Source: DATAGZ01 sp036263455
GTDB taxonomy: Bacteria; Pseudomonadota; Alphaproteobacteria; Dongiales; Dongiaceae
Assembly (NCBI GenBank): GCA_036263455.1
Contig: DATAGZ010000018.1
Location: 70,466-134,465, forward strand
Length of the DNA stretch: 64,000 bases
Direction: 5' to 3'
The number at the start of each line of letters is the position of its first letter. The stretch's first letter is position 1. Positions 41,214 through 51,377 of the stretch are shown here, in pieces. The notes under the pieces are model-generated. The model was not told the origin of the DNA. It worked only from the letters and a program-made list of their open reading frames with translations, and ran no database searches. A program made the position numbers and the translations under genes.

Positions 41214-42620
41214 TCACGTCACCCGAATGACCGTCATCATACCCGTTTCCTGATGATCGAGAATATGGCAATGGAACATCCAATCCCCCGGCCGGTCGGC
41301 TGTGAAAGCGAGTTCCACCATATCATTGGAACGCAGCAGTTCCGTATCGCGCCATTCGCGGTACGCCGTCGGCTTCCCATTGCGGGTCATGACCTGGAAA
41401 GGAAAGCCATGCAGATGAACGGGGTGGTTCCAGAGCGTGCCATTCTTCACTTCCAGGATGACCGTACGGCCGCGCGCGATTGCGAACATCGGCGCGACGT
41501 GATGATCCCGCGCGGCAACGCCATTGATCGTCCAGAATGTGGCGCCTGACGGGGCCGTTTCCGCCTCAGGACCACTGCCATGCTCGCCCATCGTGCCACC
41601 GCCCACGACCACCTTCTGGCGAACAGCGTTGCCAAGATCGAGCGGCGGCAGCGGGTTGGCCGGCAAAGCAATGGAAGCCTCCAGAGGCGAGCCCCGCAGG
41701 GGCGTTTCCGTCGAGTAGGCGAGGCTGGTCAAGACATAAGGCGGAACCGAGGACGATACGTCGCGCACGGCGAAGGTCCCACCCGGCCTGCCGGACATGT
41801 CTAGAATAAGATCCGCCCGCTGGCCTGGCGAGAGATCGATTATATTCTCGTCGGGATGATGCGGCGTCACGGGATTGCCATCCAGGGCGATGATCCATGG
41901 CTCGTGGCCTTCGAAAATCAGCGACATGATGCGCGCATTGGCTGTATTGACGAGGCGCAGCCTCCAGCGCTCCCCGGCTCGCACCTTCGATGGAGTCGGC
42001 TTCCGCCCATTGATCGTGACCAGATTGCCGAACCGCCCGTCATGCTCGGCATCGAGCGCATTCTGAAAATCAGGTTTTATTTGGCCATTTTCGACCAGCC
42101 GCCAATCGTTCAATTGCCAAACGATGTCGCGATCGACCTTGGGAGGTGCAACCTCGTCCACGATCAACACGCCTGAAAGGCCGCGCCCCAATTGTTCGCG
42201 GCTGCTATGGTGGGGATGGTACCAGAAGGTCCCGGCATCGGGCAGATCGAAGACATAGTCAAATTTCTGACCGGGCTGGACAAGAGGCTGGCTAATGTCC
42301 GGGACACCATCCATCGCAATGGGAACGCGCACGCCATGCCAGTGCACCGTCGAGGGTTGGGGCAAATCATTGACGAATTCGATGTGCGCGGTGGCGCCCT
42401 GGCGGAAACGGAGCACCGGACCGGGCACGGTACCGTTATAACCCCACATCTTGGTTAAGACGCCTTGGCCGCGCAGCGGGACTTGTACAGGACTTGCGCG
42501 CAGACGGCGCAATGACGGCTTGGCGAGCGGCCTTGCGAAGGGCAATCCGAGCGCGGCGGTGAGAGCACATCCACTCGCCAGCAGAGCGCGCCTGCTTATT
42601 CCGTTGTTATAGCGTTTCAT
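41214..42620 (-). CDS. multicopper oxidase (CueO/laccase-like), Tat-exported
   Basis: 468-residue three-domain copper oxidase. A Tat-type signal is present (SRRALLASGCALTAALG). Copper ligands are HWHG (93-96), HPHH (135-138), HPVHLHGF and HCHILDHQETGMM near the C-terminus, giving the type 1 site and the trinuclear cluster; Met in the last motif is a plausible axial ligand. It could detoxify Cu(I) or oxidise phenols; there is no methionine-rich loop as in CueO that I can see. Convergent with chrA; 4 bp overlap with purN upstream. Confidence 0.92.
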   Translation of the reverse strand: MKRYNNGISRRALLASGCALTAALGLPFARPLAKPSLRRLRASPVQVPLRGQGVLTKMWGYNGTVPGPVLRFRQGATAHIEFVNDLPQPSTVHWHGVRVPIAMDGVPDISQPLVQPGQKFDYVFDLPDAGTFWYHPHHSSREQLGRGLSGVLIVDEVAPPKVDRDIVWQLNDWRLVENGQIKPDFQNALDAEHDGRFGNLVTINGRKPTPSKVRAGERWRLRLVNTANARIMSLIFEGHEPWIIALDGNPVTPHHPDENIIDLSPGQRADLILDMSGRPGGTFAVRDVSSSVPPYVLTSLAYSTETPLRGSPLEASIALPANPLPPLDLGNAVRQKVVVGGGTMGEHGSGPEAETAPSGATFWTINGVAARDHHVAPMFAIARGRTVILEVKNGTLWNHPVHLHGFPFQVMTRNGKPTAYREWRDTELLRSNDMVELAFTADRPGDWMFHCHILDHQETGMMTVIRVT

Positions 42621-43198
42621 ATTCGCCTTGCCTCCGTCGCGCTCTTCGCTCTCGCCAAGCGCATCAACACCCGCGGATAAAGATCGTGCTCGGCCTTGAG
42701 TACGCGCTGAGCCAGGCTCTCCACACTATCCCCGGCAAGGACAGGAACTTCAGCGTGTGCGAGAACGGGACCGGCATCGAGCGCGGACGTCACCAGGTGC
42801 ACCGAGCAGCCATGGCGCGTTGCGCCATCGGCGAGGGCGCGCGCATGGGTATTCAATCCGGGATAGGCTGGAAGCAAAGAAGGATGGATATTCACGATTC
42901 GCCCGTGCCATAGCGCGACGAAATTAGACGTGAGAATCCGCATGAACCCGGCCAGCGCGATCCAGCTTGTCCCCCAGGAGAGCAGTTGATAGTGCAGCGC
43001 GCTTTCGAAGTCGCGGCGCCGCGGCAGATCGATGAGCCGGTGACGCAGACTCACTGGCGCAAGCATCGGGAGAACCGGCGCGTCAGGGTTATCGACAATC
43101 GCGCCGACCAAGGTGACGGGAGAATCCTTTCCACCGAGCCGCTCGACGAGGTTGACGAGATTGCTGCCGCGACCGGACGCGAGAATGGCAAGCCGCAT
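42617..43198 (-). CDS. purN: phosphoribosylglycinamide formyltransferase
   Basis: Transfers formyl from 10-formyl-THF to GAR in purine synthesis. 193 residues, with ILASGRGSNL (substrate phosphate), the catalytic asparagine and histidine in VNIHPSLLPAYPG and HGCSVHLVTSALDAGPVL. The start is ATG at 43198, overlapping the purM stop (TAATG); the longer ORF reads through purM. purM-purN order is standard. The last codons of purN overlap the start of the copper oxidase gene by 4 bp, unusual for unrelated functions. Confidence 0.95.
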   Translation of the reverse strand: MRLAILASGRGSNLVNLVERLGGKDSPVTLVGAIVDNPDAPVLPMLAPVSLRHRLIDLPRRRDFESALHYQLLSWGTSWIALAGFMRILTSNFVALWHGRIVNIHPSLLPAYPGLNTHARALADGATRHGCSVHLVTSALDAGPVLAHAEVPVLAGDSVESLAQRVLKAEHDLYPRVLMRLARAKSATEARRI

Positions 43199-44265
43199 TA
43201 CGAAAGCACCGCGATGTTGTCCAGCCGAACCCCTCGATCCGATGCGGCGACGATGCGGCCGATCACCGCCGGATTTTCCCCGCGACTCTCGAGATGATGC
43301 ACAGCATCCTCGCAATCTTTTTCGGCGACGATGAGCACCATGCCGATTCCGCAATTGAAAGTCCTCACCATGTCCTCGAATGGGACGTTGCCCATGCGCC
43401 GCAGCCAGGAAAAGACCGAAGGAATGGCCCAGCCCGCCATGTCGATCTCGGCCGCCACGCCCTGAGGCAGAATACGCGGGATATTCTCCACGAGTCCGCC
43501 GCCCGTTATATGGGCCAGGCCCTTCAGCACCCTGCGCCTGATCAGAGGCAGGAGGGATTTCCCATAGAGACGGGTCGGGCGGAGCAGAATGTTGGCAAGC
43601 TTCTCGTCGGGGGCAAAGGGCGCTGGCGCGTCGAGCGCCACCCGCGCGCGGTCCAGTATGGCACGGACCAGGGAAAAGCCATTGGCATGCAGCCCAGCCG
43701 AAGCAAGTCCGATGATCCAGTCGCCAGGCGCGATATGGACGCCCGTAATTTCCTGCCCCCGTTCGACGGCGCCGATGGCAAAGCCCGCCAGATCATAATC
43801 CTCGCCCTGATAATGGCCCGGCATTTCCGCGGTCTCGCCGCCAGCCAGCCAGCACCCGCTTTCTCGACAAGCGTCGGCAATCGAACGCAGGATAGTCTGT
43901 CCCGTTTCGGGATCCAGCCGCCCGGTCGCGTAATAATCCAGAAAAAGCAGAGGCTCGGCACCCTGCACGATGAGATCGTTCACACACATAGCGACCAGAT
44001 CCGCCCCGATGAAGCGGTGGTCACGCGCGGCAATGGCAAGTCTGAGCTTCGTGCCCACCCCATCGGTGGTCGCCACCAGAATAGGATCCTGATAGCCGGC
44101 CGCACGAAGATCGAAAAGAGCCCCGAACCCACCTAATCCGCCCATGGCGCCGGGTCGCCGGGTCGCCTGGGCAAGCGGCGCGATCGCGGCGACAAAGGCA
44201 TTGCCGGCGGCAATATTCACGCCGGCCTGTTCATAGGTCAGGGACTTTATGGCTTCCTCGCGCAC
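43198..44265 (-). CDS. purM: phosphoribosylformylglycinamidine cyclo-ligase (AIR synthetase)
   Basis: Closes the imidazole ring of AIR in purine synthesis. 355 residues. Family motifs are LTYEQAGVNIAAGNAFV, GGLGGFGALFDL, VATTDGVGTKLRLA and the glycine-rich AHITGGGLVENIPR. The start is GTG at 44265, 42 bp from the divergent DUF2066 gene. purN follows with a TAATG overlap, so translation is coupled. Confidence 0.96.
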   Translation of the reverse strand: MREEAIKSLTYEQAGVNIAAGNAFVAAIAPLAQATRRPGAMGGLGGFGALFDLRAAGYQDPILVATTDGVGTKLRLAIAARDHRFIGADLVAMCVNDLIVQGAEPLLFLDYYATGRLDPETGQTILRSIADACRESGCWLAGGETAEMPGHYQGEDYDLAGFAIGAVERGQEITGVHIAPGDWIIGLASAGLHANGFSLVRAILDRARVALDAPAPFAPDEKLANILLRPTRLYGKSLLPLIRRRVLKGLAHITGGGLVENIPRILPQGVAAEIDMAGWAIPSVFSWLRRMGNVPFEDMVRTFNCGIGMVLIVAEKDCEDAVHHLESRGENPAVIGRIVAASDRGVRLDNIAVLS

Positions 44266-44306
44266 AGTGGGCTATACTAGCACAAAAGAGAATTATCGAT
44301 TTAAAA

Positions 44307-45443
44307 ATGCGCTGGCTTCCTATCTTCCTCTCTTTGCTGCTGTTCTGGGCCACGATGCCACAGCCAGTGCTGGCGGAGAGTACAGGAATTTTCACCGTTC
44401 CGGGCATCACCGTCGAGCAGGACGGCGAGCCGCTGCAGGCGCGCGAGAAAGCGCTCGTGGCGGGCGAACGACCGGCGTGGCAGAAGCTTATGGCGCAGAT
44501 TGCGCCAAGCGGAAATGCTCCAGCGCCCAGCGACGCCGAACTCGCAGCCTGGGTGCGGGATTTCGACGTTGAAAGCGAGAAGTTCACCCCGAACCATTAT
44601 ACCGCCCGTTTTACCTATCGTTTCGCCGCCACGCCGGTCCGAGCCTTCCTTGACGCTAATCGCGTAGTGTTCGTCGAGCAGCAAACCCAGCCGCTGCTAG
44701 TCATCGCGCCTTATACCGACACGACGGGCCTGACATTCCTATGGGAACCTCGGAACATTTGGGCTGCGGCCTGGCATAATGCAGGCCAGAGCATCGCGCC
44801 GCTCATGCCGCCGGCCGGAACGCTTGAGGACCAGCAGACGCTCAGCGCCTCCGCACTCACGTCTAGCGCCGCCCTCCAGCGTCTGGCAAAAGCCTACAAT
44901 GCCGTGGGTGCCGTAGTGGCTTCGGCAAAACTGGCGGGTGCACCGGACCAGGGCGGTTTCCGGCTCGACATCGTCGCCACTCTTTACAGTAATGGGCAAC
45001 CGCCGCAGACGTTCGTCACCAGTATCCAGCCGGAGCAGGATCTCGACCTTCTAATGAAAAAGGGCGTCGCCGACATCGCGGTGCAAATCGCGCGGCAATG
45101 GAAACAGGAAAATGCCACGGATGGCGGCCAGACGAGCGCGGTAACCGTGCATGTTCTCATTACCGATCTGGTCGGCTGGGCCGACCTCAATCGGCGGCTT
45201 GCGAATGTACCGAGCGTCACTGCCGAGCGGCTGCTGTCCTTTTCTCGCCAGGAGGCGGTCTTGACCCTCTCGCACCGTGGCACTTCCGATCAGTTCGCCC
45301 AGGCGCTCGCCAATGCGGGGCTTTCGCTGACCCCGGCCGTGAGCGGAGAAATGATCCTCGCCATCAATACATCCTTCCATCCATCGGCCGGCACGCCCCA
45401 GCCGATCGCCCCTCAACCTTCGCCGAGCACCCCTACGCCATGA
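44307..45443 (+). CDS. DUF2066 domain-containing exported protein
   Basis: 378-residue protein with a cleavable signal (MRWLPIFLSLLLFWATMP QPVLA, before EST). The DUF2066 core spans about 30-340, with AREKALVAGERPAWQKLMAQ and YTARFTYRFAATPVRAFL. The C-terminus is Pro/Ser/Thr rich. Function is not established; DUF2066 genes are regularly placed before a PerM/AI-2E permease and hdaA in alphaproteobacteria. A TATACT -10-like element lies about 35 bp upstream. It shares 4 bp with the next start (ATGA). Confidence 0.85.
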   Translation: MRWLPIFLSLLLFWATMPQPVLAESTGIFTVPGITVEQDGEPLQAREKALVAGERPAWQKLMAQIAPSGNAPAPSDAELAAWVRDFDVESEKFTPNHYTARFTYRFAATPVRAFLDANRVVFVEQQTQPLLVIAPYTDTTGLTFLWEPRNIWAAAWHNAGQSIAPLMPPAGTLEDQQTLSASALTSSAALQRLAKAYNAVGAVVASAKLAGAPDQGGFRLDIVATLYSNGQPPQTFVTSIQPEQDLDLLMKKGVADIAVQIARQWKQENATDGGQTSAVTVHVLITDLVGWADLNRRLANVPSVTAERLLSFSRQEAVLTLSHRGTSDQFAQALANAGLSLTPAVSGEMILAINTSFHPSAGTPQPIAPQPSPSTPTP

Positions 45444-46498
45444 GCACGTCCCGTCAAATCCTTTGGTGGCTCGGCATTTTGCTGACCCTTCTGCTGTTCA
45501 TTTACCTGCTTCGTCCCGTTCTGCTGCCTTTTGTTGCGGGCATGGCAATCGCATACGTCCTGGATCCCGCCTGCGACTGGCTCGAACGGCACGGTGTCGG
45601 CCGCTTGTGGGCGACTGTCATCCTGACCACTGCCTTTGTTCTGATCATTCTGCTCGGCCTGGGATTGTTCGTTCCCTTCATCATCCAACAGCTCGGCCAA
45701 TTGGTGGAATCCTTACCGAATGCCCTCCAGAAGCTCGAAAATTCCGCCGCGCCATATTATCAATCGCTCCAGCGCGCATTTCGTCTGCCCAATGTGAATA
45801 ATTTGCTGCCGATGGCCCTGGATAAGCTCGGCGGTGGCGTGGGTCTGATCGGCGCGGCGGTAGGGTCCCTTGTGCAGCGCAGCCTGGAAATCGCCAACAT
45901 CCTCTCGCTGATTTTCATCACTCCCGTCGTCGCCTTCTACCTGCTGCGCGATTGGGACCGGCTCGTCGCCTGGGTCAATGAATTGCTTCCGCGCCGTCAT
46001 GCCCCGACCATCCGCATGCTCGGCCACCAAATGGACCGCGCCTTGGCGGGATTCGCAAGGGGACAGGCCGCCGTCTGCCTCATTCAAGCGGCCACCTATG
46101 GTATCGGGTATGGGCTGGCCGGCGTCCCCTTCGGTATCGTGATCGGCACCGTGGCCGGACTGTTCACGTTCATTCCTTTCGTCGGCTCCATTTCCGGCAT
46201 CGCCCTATCCATCATCGCATGCTTCCTCCAGGATGATCCGCTCCTGCATGTAAGCCTCGCGGTCGGCGTATTCGTGATCGGCCAGACCCTGGAGGCCAAC
46301 ATCTGGATCCCCAAGATCGTTGGGGACCGAACCGGTTTGCATGCGGTCTGGGTGATTTTCGCCCTGCTCGCCTTTGGGGCGCTCTTCGGTTTCGTCGGCC
46401 TCCTGCTCGCCGTGCCCTTGGCAACGGCGATGGGCGTTCTCGCCCGCTTCGCCCTGGCGCGCTACCGGCAGAGTCCGCTTTATTCCGGCACGGAATAG
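45440..46498 (+). CDS. AI-2E family transporter (PerM-like)
   Basis: 352-residue membrane protein with about eight helices. It has the family layout LLRPVLLPFVAGMAIAYVLD at the start, a long soluble loop (about 85-150), FITPVVAFYLLRDWDRL, and late GVPFGIVIGTVAGLFTFIPF and LLLAVPLATAMGVLAR. Members have varied proposed roles, such as autoinducer-2 export or Na+/H+ antiport; none can be picked here. ATG 45440 overlaps the DUF2066 stop, and hdaA begins 2 bp after its stop. Confidence 0.93.
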   Translation: MSTSRQILWWLGILLTLLLFIYLLRPVLLPFVAGMAIAYVLDPACDWLERHGVGRLWATVILTTAFVLIILLGLGLFVPFIIQQLGQLVESLPNALQKLENSAAPYYQSLQRAFRLPNVNNLLPMALDKLGGGVGLIGAAVGSLVQRSLEIANILSLIFITPVVAFYLLRDWDRLVAWVNELLPRRHAPTIRMLGHQMDRALAGFARGQAAVCLIQAATYGIGYGLAGVPFGIVIGTVAGLFTFIPFVGSISGIALSIIACFLQDDPLLHVSLAVGVFVIGQTLEANIWIPKIVGDRTGLHAVWVIFALLAFGALFGFVGLLLAVPLATAMGVLARFALARYRQSPLYSGTE

Positions 46499-46500
46499 CC

Positions 46501-47160
46501 ATGCGGCAGATGGCTTTCGAGTTGCCCGTGATCGCCGCCATGGGTCGCGAGGATTACGTTCTCTCGGCCAGCAATCGCGAGGCGGCGTTGTGGATCGACC
46601 GATGGCCCGACTGGCCGTCTTATTCTCTCTCGATCTGGGGTCCGCCTGGCGCCGGCAAGACCCATCTCGGACATATCTGGCGCACGCGCACCGAGGCGGT
46701 GGCTTGGACAGGCGCGGCTCCCCTGCCGCCGGAGCGGCATCTCCTGATGGATTTTTCTGCTTCCCCGCAATGGGACAAGGAGGGGGAGATCGCCATGCTT
46801 CATGGCTTGAACCTGATCGCCTCTGAACAGCGAAGCCTGCTCATTCTCACCCCGACACCACCGGCGCGGTGGAATATCCAGCTCGCGGATTTGTCGTCGC
46901 GTCTTGCCGCCATGCCGGCGATAGAGATGTTTCCCCCTGACGATACGCTCTTGGCCGCCCTCCTTGTGAAGCATTTCCGTGACCGCCGCCTCGTCGCCTC
47001 CTCGGAAGTGATCGCCTATCTGCTGTCGCGCATCGACCGTTCCTTTGCAGCCGCCCACGATATTGCCGAGGGAATCGACCGCATCCTGTGGGAAAAGAAG
47101 CACCCCTTGACCATCGCCAGTGTCCGCGAAGCGCTCCGCCGAATGGAGCCGCGCGAATGA
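46501..47160 (+). CDS. hdaA: DnaA-related regulatory ATPase HdaA
   Basis: 219-residue AAA+ protein of the Hda/HdaA type. It opens MAFELP (clamp-binding-like QxxxxLP element, here imperfect), with Walker A GPPGAGKTH (47-55), a reduced Walker B HLLMDFSAS, sensor region LSSRLAAMPAIEM and a lid domain with no DnaA DNA-binding domain. In Caulobacter, HdaA with the clamp promotes ATP hydrolysis by DnaA to limit re-initiation. The context DUF2066-permease-hdaA supports the name. Confidence 0.88.
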   Translation: MRQMAFELPVIAAMGREDYVLSASNREAALWIDRWPDWPSYSLSIWGPPGAGKTHLGHIWRTRTEAVAWTGAAPLPPERHLLMDFSASPQWDKEGEIAMLHGLNLIASEQRSLLILTPTPPARWNIQLADLSSRLAAMPAIEMFPPDDTLLAALLVKHFRDRRLVASSEVIAYLLSRIDRSFAAAHDIAEGIDRILWEKKHPLTIASVREALRRMEPRE

Positions 47161-47212
47161 TTGCGTTTTCTTGGCAGGTCCCGATATATATTGTTCCGCC
47201 AGGAGGACCGTA

Positions 47213-48090
47213 TGGTTGATTTTCGGAGAGACGCCCAGCCCACCCGTTTTTTCAGCGATTTCGGCGGCCTCTGCCCGACCTTTCTCACGCTCCCGCTATC
47301 CTTCGTGGACGTCGCGAACTCGGACTCCTCGACGCCGAGGAAGAAGAATTACTGAGAAACTGGATAACGAACGGATTCGTCATCATCCGTAACGCTGTCG
47401 AGAGACATGTCGTCGATGCGGCCTTCGCCGATATCCAATCCGTCTACGAAGAGGGTGGCGCAATCGTCGAGGAAACCGATCATGAGCGTCTTGTTCCCGT
47501 TGAGCCTAAGCATCGCCATATCCCCCACAAGCTCATAGACTGCTACGCCATCTCTCCCGCGATCCTCACAAGGCGGCGATCTCGGATAAGGTCGTCCGGT
47601 TTCTCAATTTGATCTTCGATGCACCCGCGATGGCGTTTCAAGGTCTTTATTTCGAAAACGGATCGAGCAGCCGATGCATCAGGATACCGCCTATGTGCGC
47701 CTCAACCGGCCAATGGAACTGGCCGCGTCCTGGCTCGCGCTCGAGGACATCCAGCCGGGCACGGGCGAGTTGGAATATTACGTCGGTTCTCATCGGATTC
47801 CTGAATTCCTGTTCGAGGGTACCGCTAAATGGATTTCCATCGGCGCGCCCAAAAGAATGCATGCCGACCTCGCGCATGGCGGGTCCGCTCGGCGCGCGGA
47901 GGGAACACGGCGCAGTCTCGTCATTCATTGGTGTCCGACGACCGCGGAGCCATCTTATTTCCAATATCCCAATTCTGGGATGATCCGATACAGCGCGAAC
48001 GCCGCCTATTGTTATTCATTTCACGGACAATCAGGGAATCCCTATCGGAACCGCGAGCGTGCGGAAACGGAGAAAGTGTTTATTCCCTAG
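47213..48090 (+). pseudogene. frameshifted phytanoyl-CoA dioxygenase (PhyH) family gene
   Basis: A PhyH-type Fe(II)/2-oxoglutarate dioxygenase can be followed through at least three frames. MVDFRRDAQPTRFFSDFGGL starts at 47213. RELGLLDAEEEELLRNWIT continues in a new frame from about 47310. DKVVRFLNLIFDAPAMAFQG follows near 47587. The last and longest piece (47674-48090) carries MHQDTAYVRL, with the HxD iron ligands, GTGELEYYVGSHRIPE and a distal LVIHW histidine. Each break is a small indel, so the gene is recent but dead unless the sequence has errors. It lies between hdaA and the convergent mltG gene, overlapping the latter by 4 bp. Confidence 0.75.
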
Positions 48091-49067
48091 GGCCGAGTCG
48101 CCCGGCTCCTTCGCAATCGCGCGACATTCTGATTATGCTCGGCGAGCGTCTCGGCGAAGGCGTGCCCACCCGACCCGTCGGCGACGAAATAAAGCTCCCT
48201 CGTTTTGAGTGGGTGGAGAACCGCCGCGAGCGCGGCCAGACCGGGATTGGCAATCGGGGCGGGCGGCAAACCATCGGCGACGTAGGTGTTAAACGGACTG
48301 GGAAAAGCCAAATCCTCATGCGTCAACGGGCGTGGCAGTTTCCCCTCACCCTGGCTGAGCGCGTAAATCACAGTCGGATCCGACTGGAGTCGCATCTTTC
48401 GCATGAGCCGATTAAGAAAGACCGCGGCGATGCGTGGCCGCTCGGCGGACACCGCCGTTTCTTTCTCGACGAGCGAGGCAAGGGTGAGGGCTTCCGCCGG
48501 AGAAGACAGCGGCAGATCGCGCTGCCGCTCCGCCCATAGAAGGCCGAGATGCTGCTGGAGGGCCGTCTGCATGCGGATGATCAGGACATGCGGGTCATCG
48601 CCGCGCTGGAAATTGTAGGTATCCGGCAGAAGCGATCCTTCCCTTGGCGGCACAAGCAAGACGGAAGCCAGGTACGGAGATTGCCGGAGCAGCGTCACTA
48701 CCTGGCGACTGGTCAGTCCCTCGGGAATGGTGATCTGCCGCTCGAAAGGCCGGCCATGCGCCAGAAGATCGATCAGATCCTGCAGGGACAAATGGGCCGG
48801 AACATGAAATTCTCCCGCCTGGATTCTATTATGGCCTAGGGTGAGAATCCGCGCGGTGAGGAGCGGCATGCGCAGCATGTCTTCCTGGGCGAGCATGGCG
48901 ACGATGGCGGGGCGGCTCATACCCTTTCGGATCCAGATGTCCCTATTCTCGAGGAGCGGACCGGGCGCGTGAAAAAGCCAGGCAAAGAACCCTCCGCTCG
49001 CGAGGAGAAGGAGGGCGAACCCGGCTAAGAAAATTCTATTGTGCCGCTTGGAAAATAAGGCTGGCAT
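48087..49067 (-). CDS. mltG: endolytic murein transglycosylase MltG
   Basis: 326-residue YceG-like lytic transglycosylase anchored by one N-terminal span ([20 protein letters not shown]). It cuts nascent glycan strands in the inner-membrane periplasm. The catalytic glutamate is in [40 protein letters not shown] and [20 protein letters not shown] are family blocks. The ATG at 49067 overlaps the fabF end by 32 bp; a longer frame exists within fabF but has no support. fabF-mltG adjacency is conserved. Confidence 0.93.
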   Translation of the reverse strand: MPALFSKRHNRIFLAGFALLLLASGGFFAWLFHAPGPLLENRDIWIRKGMSRPAIVAMLAQEDMLRMPLLTARILTLGHNRIQAGEFHVPAHLSLQDLIDLLAHGRPFERQITIPEGLTSRQVVTLLRQSPYLASVLLVPPREGSLLPDTYNFQRGDDPHVLIIRMQTALQQHLGLLWAERQRDLPLSSPAEALTLASLVEKETAVSAERPRIAAVFLNRLMRKMRLQSDPTVIYALSQGEGKLPRPLTHEDLAFPSPFNTYVADGLPPAPIANPGLAALAAVLHPLKTRELYFVADGSGGHAFAETLAEHNQNVARLRRSRATRP

Positions 49068-50298
49068 TGGTGCCGCCGAAGCCAAAGGAATTGGACATGG
49101 CGGTGCGGATTGGCCTTTCCTTGGCCTGCTTGGCGGCAAGGTCGAGATCACACCCCTCGGAGGGTTGCTCGAGATTGAGAGTGGGCGGCGCCACCTGGTC
49201 GCGAATCGCGAGGATCGAGAAGATCGCCTCGACCGCCCCGGCCGCGCCCAATAGGTGCCCGATCGCTGATTTTGTCGATGACATCGTCAACCGGTAAGCG
49301 GCATCTCCAAACAGCCGCTTGACCGCACCGAGTTCGATCTCATCGCCGAGCGGCGTCGATGTGCCGTGCGCGTTGATATAATCGATATCCGCGGGGTTCA
49401 GTTGCGCGCGCTTGAGCGCCGCCTGCATGGCGCGGTACCCACCCGAACCATCTTCGGCCGGAGCCGTAATATGGTGGGCATCGCCCGAGAGACCGTAGCC
49501 ACGCAGCTCCGCGTAGATCTTGGCGCCCCTGCGCAGGGCATGTTCACGTTCCTCGAGAACCAGCACGCCTGCCCCTTCGCCCATGACGAAACCGTCGCGT
49601 TCGCGGTCCCATGGGCGCGACGCCTCGGTCGGCCGATCGTTGAAGCCCGTCGAAAGAGCACGGGCTGCGGCAAATCCTGCAATTCCGAGCCGGTTGATTG
49701 TGGATTCGGCACCGCCGGCTACCATGACGTCCGCATCGTCGAAGGCGATCAAGCGCGCCGCATCGCCGATAGCATGCGAACCCGTCGCGCACGCGGTGAC
49801 CACCGAATGGTTCGGACCCCGAAAATGATGACGAATCGAAACATGGCCCGAAGCCAGATTGATCAGGCAGGATGGAATGAAAAACGGACTGATCCGGCGC
49901 GGGCCCTTTTCTTTGAGCATGAGCGACGCCTCGTAGATCCCGCTCAAACCGCCGATTCCCGACCCGATCATGACGCCGGTCCGGTTCTGCTCCTCCTCGT
50001 CCGTTGGGGTCCATCCCGCATCGGTGACCGCCTGTTGGGCGGCGGCAATCGCCATGACGATGAAGCGGTCCATCTTGCGCTGCTCTTTGGGCGCGACATA
50101 ATCGTCGGGATTGAAATGACCCGACGCCGTATCGCCCAGCGGCACTTCTCCCGCCACTTTGCATGGGAGATCGGTAACGTCGCAGGACTGAATTCCGGCG
50201 ATGCCCGAATGACCTTTGAGAAGCCGTGACCAGACATGTTCGACACCTACCCCGAGAGGGGAGATGATGCCCATGCCTGTGACCACTACTCGCCGCAT
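49036..50298 (-). CDS. fabF: beta-ketoacyl-ACP synthase II
   Basis: Chain-elongating condensing enzyme, 420 residues. Catalytic Cys170 (VTACATGSH), His311 ([11 protein letters not shown]), Lys343 and His348 ([15 protein letters not shown]) are present. It starts 6 bp after acpP and runs into mltG. Normal length and composition; part of fabD-fabG-acpP-fabF. Confidence 0.97.
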   Translation of the reverse strand: MRRVVVTGMGIISPLGVGVEHVWSRLLKGHSGIAGIQSCDVTDLPCKVAGEVPLGDTASGHFNPDDYVAPKEQRKMDRFIVMAIAAAQQAVTDAGWTPTDEEEQNRTGVMIGSGIGGLSGIYEASLMLKEKGPRRISPFFIPSCLINLASGHVSIRHHFRGPNHSVVTACATGSHAIGDAARLIAFDDADVMVAGGAESTINRLGIAGFAAARALSTGFNDRPTEASRPWDRERDGFVMGEGAGVLVLEEREHALRRGAKIYAELRGYGLSGDAHHITAPAEDGSGGYRAMQAALKRAQLNPADIDYINAHGTSTPLGDEIELGAVKRLFGDAAYRLTMSSTKSAIGHLLGAAGAVEAIFSILAIRDQVAPPTLNLEQPSEGCDLDLAAKQAKERPIRTAMSNSFGFGGTNASLIFQAAQ

Positions 50299-50304
50299 CG
50301 TGGG

Positions 50305-50541
50305 CTATGCCGCTTTCTTCTGAATGAAGGCAATCGCATCGCCGACCGTCTGAATCTTTTCGGCGGCATCGTCGGGAATCTCACAGCTGAATTCTTCCTC
50401 GAAAGCCATGACCAGCTCAACGGTATCCAGGCTGTCGGCGCCCAGATCATCGATGAAGCTCGCGCCCTCGGTGACTTTGGATTCATCGACGCCTAAATGT
50501 TCGACAACGATTTTCTTCACGCGCGTGGCGATATCACTCAT
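50305..50541 (-). CDS. acpP: acyl carrier protein
   Basis: 78-residue acidic carrier of fatty acid synthesis, with the phosphopantetheine serine Ser37 in [19 protein letters not shown]. The ATG at 50541 has AAAAGGGGAT upstream; the ORF extends 14 codons further without support. Lies between fabG (83 bp) and fabF (6 bp). Distinct from the carrier protein at 27090, which is much less acidic. Confidence 0.97.
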   Translation of the reverse strand: MSDIATRVKKIVVEHLGVDESKVTEGASFIDDLGADSLDTVELVMAFEEEFSCEIPDDAAEKIQTVGDAIAFIQKKAA

Positions 50542-50624
50542 ATCCATCCCCTTTTTCTGTAAAAGCCTTGCGGCCCTGGTCACTTAACATAGTCACGCAT
50601 CTTTGGCTAGGGCGAAAAACCCAA

Positions 50625-51359
50625 TTAAATCATGGCCATACCGCCATTGACCTGTATCGTCTCCCCGGTGATGTAGCCGGCTTCGTCGCTGGCCAGAAAT
50701 ACCACGGCCGCCGCGACATCCTTGCCTTCGCCCATTCGCCCCGCGGGAATGGCACCGAGCAGCTTTTCCTTGAGCCGTTCGTCGAGCGATTCCGTCATCG
50801 CGCTCACGATGAAGCCCGGCGCCACGCAATTGACCGTGATATTGCGGCTGGCCACTTCCTGGGCGAGCGCCTTGGTCATGCCGGTCAAGCCGGCTTTGGC
50901 GGCACAGTAATTCGCCTGGCCGGGATTGCCGGTATGCCCCACGATCGAGGTAATGGTGATGATCCGCCCCTGGCGACGTCTGGTCATGCTTTTGAGGGCG
51001 GCGCGGCTCAGGAGAAAGGTCGCGGTGAGGTTGACCTGGATCACTTTCTGCCAATCCTCGTTGCGCAAGCGCAGCGCGAGCATGTCCCGCGTCAGCCCCG
51101 CATTGTTGATTAGAATATCTACCGGACCTTCATTTTCCGCCGCAGGAAATAGGGCCTCGACCGCATTCGAATCGCTCAGATCGCACGGCACGATCTGCGC
51201 CGGGCGTGACAGTTCGGCGGCGTGCCGCTCAAGCGTATCGCGCCGCGTGCCAGAGAGGACCAGCGACGCACCTCTTTCGTCGAAGGCCCGTGCAATCGCG
51301 CCGCCGATGCCGCCAGAGGCACCGGTCAGCAAGACTCTTTTTCCCTTCAGATCGAACAT
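50625..51359 (-). CDS. fabG: 3-oxoacyl-ACP reductase
   Basis: NADPH-dependent SDR that reduces beta-ketoacyl-ACP, 244 residues. TGASGGIG (12-19), NNAG, the catalytic Ser/Tyr/Lys (ITSIVG, YCAAKAG) and the closing TGETIQVNGGMAMI identify FabG. It follows fabD by 18 bp and precedes acpP. Confidence 0.97.
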   Translation of the reverse strand: MFDLKGKRVLLTGASGGIGGAIARAFDERGASLVLSGTRRDTLERHAAELSRPAQIVPCDLSDSNAVEALFPAAENEGPVDILINNAGLTRDMLALRLRNEDWQKVIQVNLTATFLLSRAALKSMTRRRQGRIITITSIVGHTGNPGQANYCAAKAGLTGMTKALAQEVASRNITVNCVAPGFIVSAMTESLDERLKEKLLGAIPAGRMGEGKDVAAAVVFLASDEAGYITGETIQVNGGMAMI

Positions 51360-51377
51360 GTGTCTCCTGTCTGCGTA

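Noticed and set aside
39984..41549. 521-codon plus-strand ORF in the chrA region
   Set aside because: It is another frame of chrA running antisense into the copper oxidase gene; composition is unnatural (Arg, Ser, Pro).
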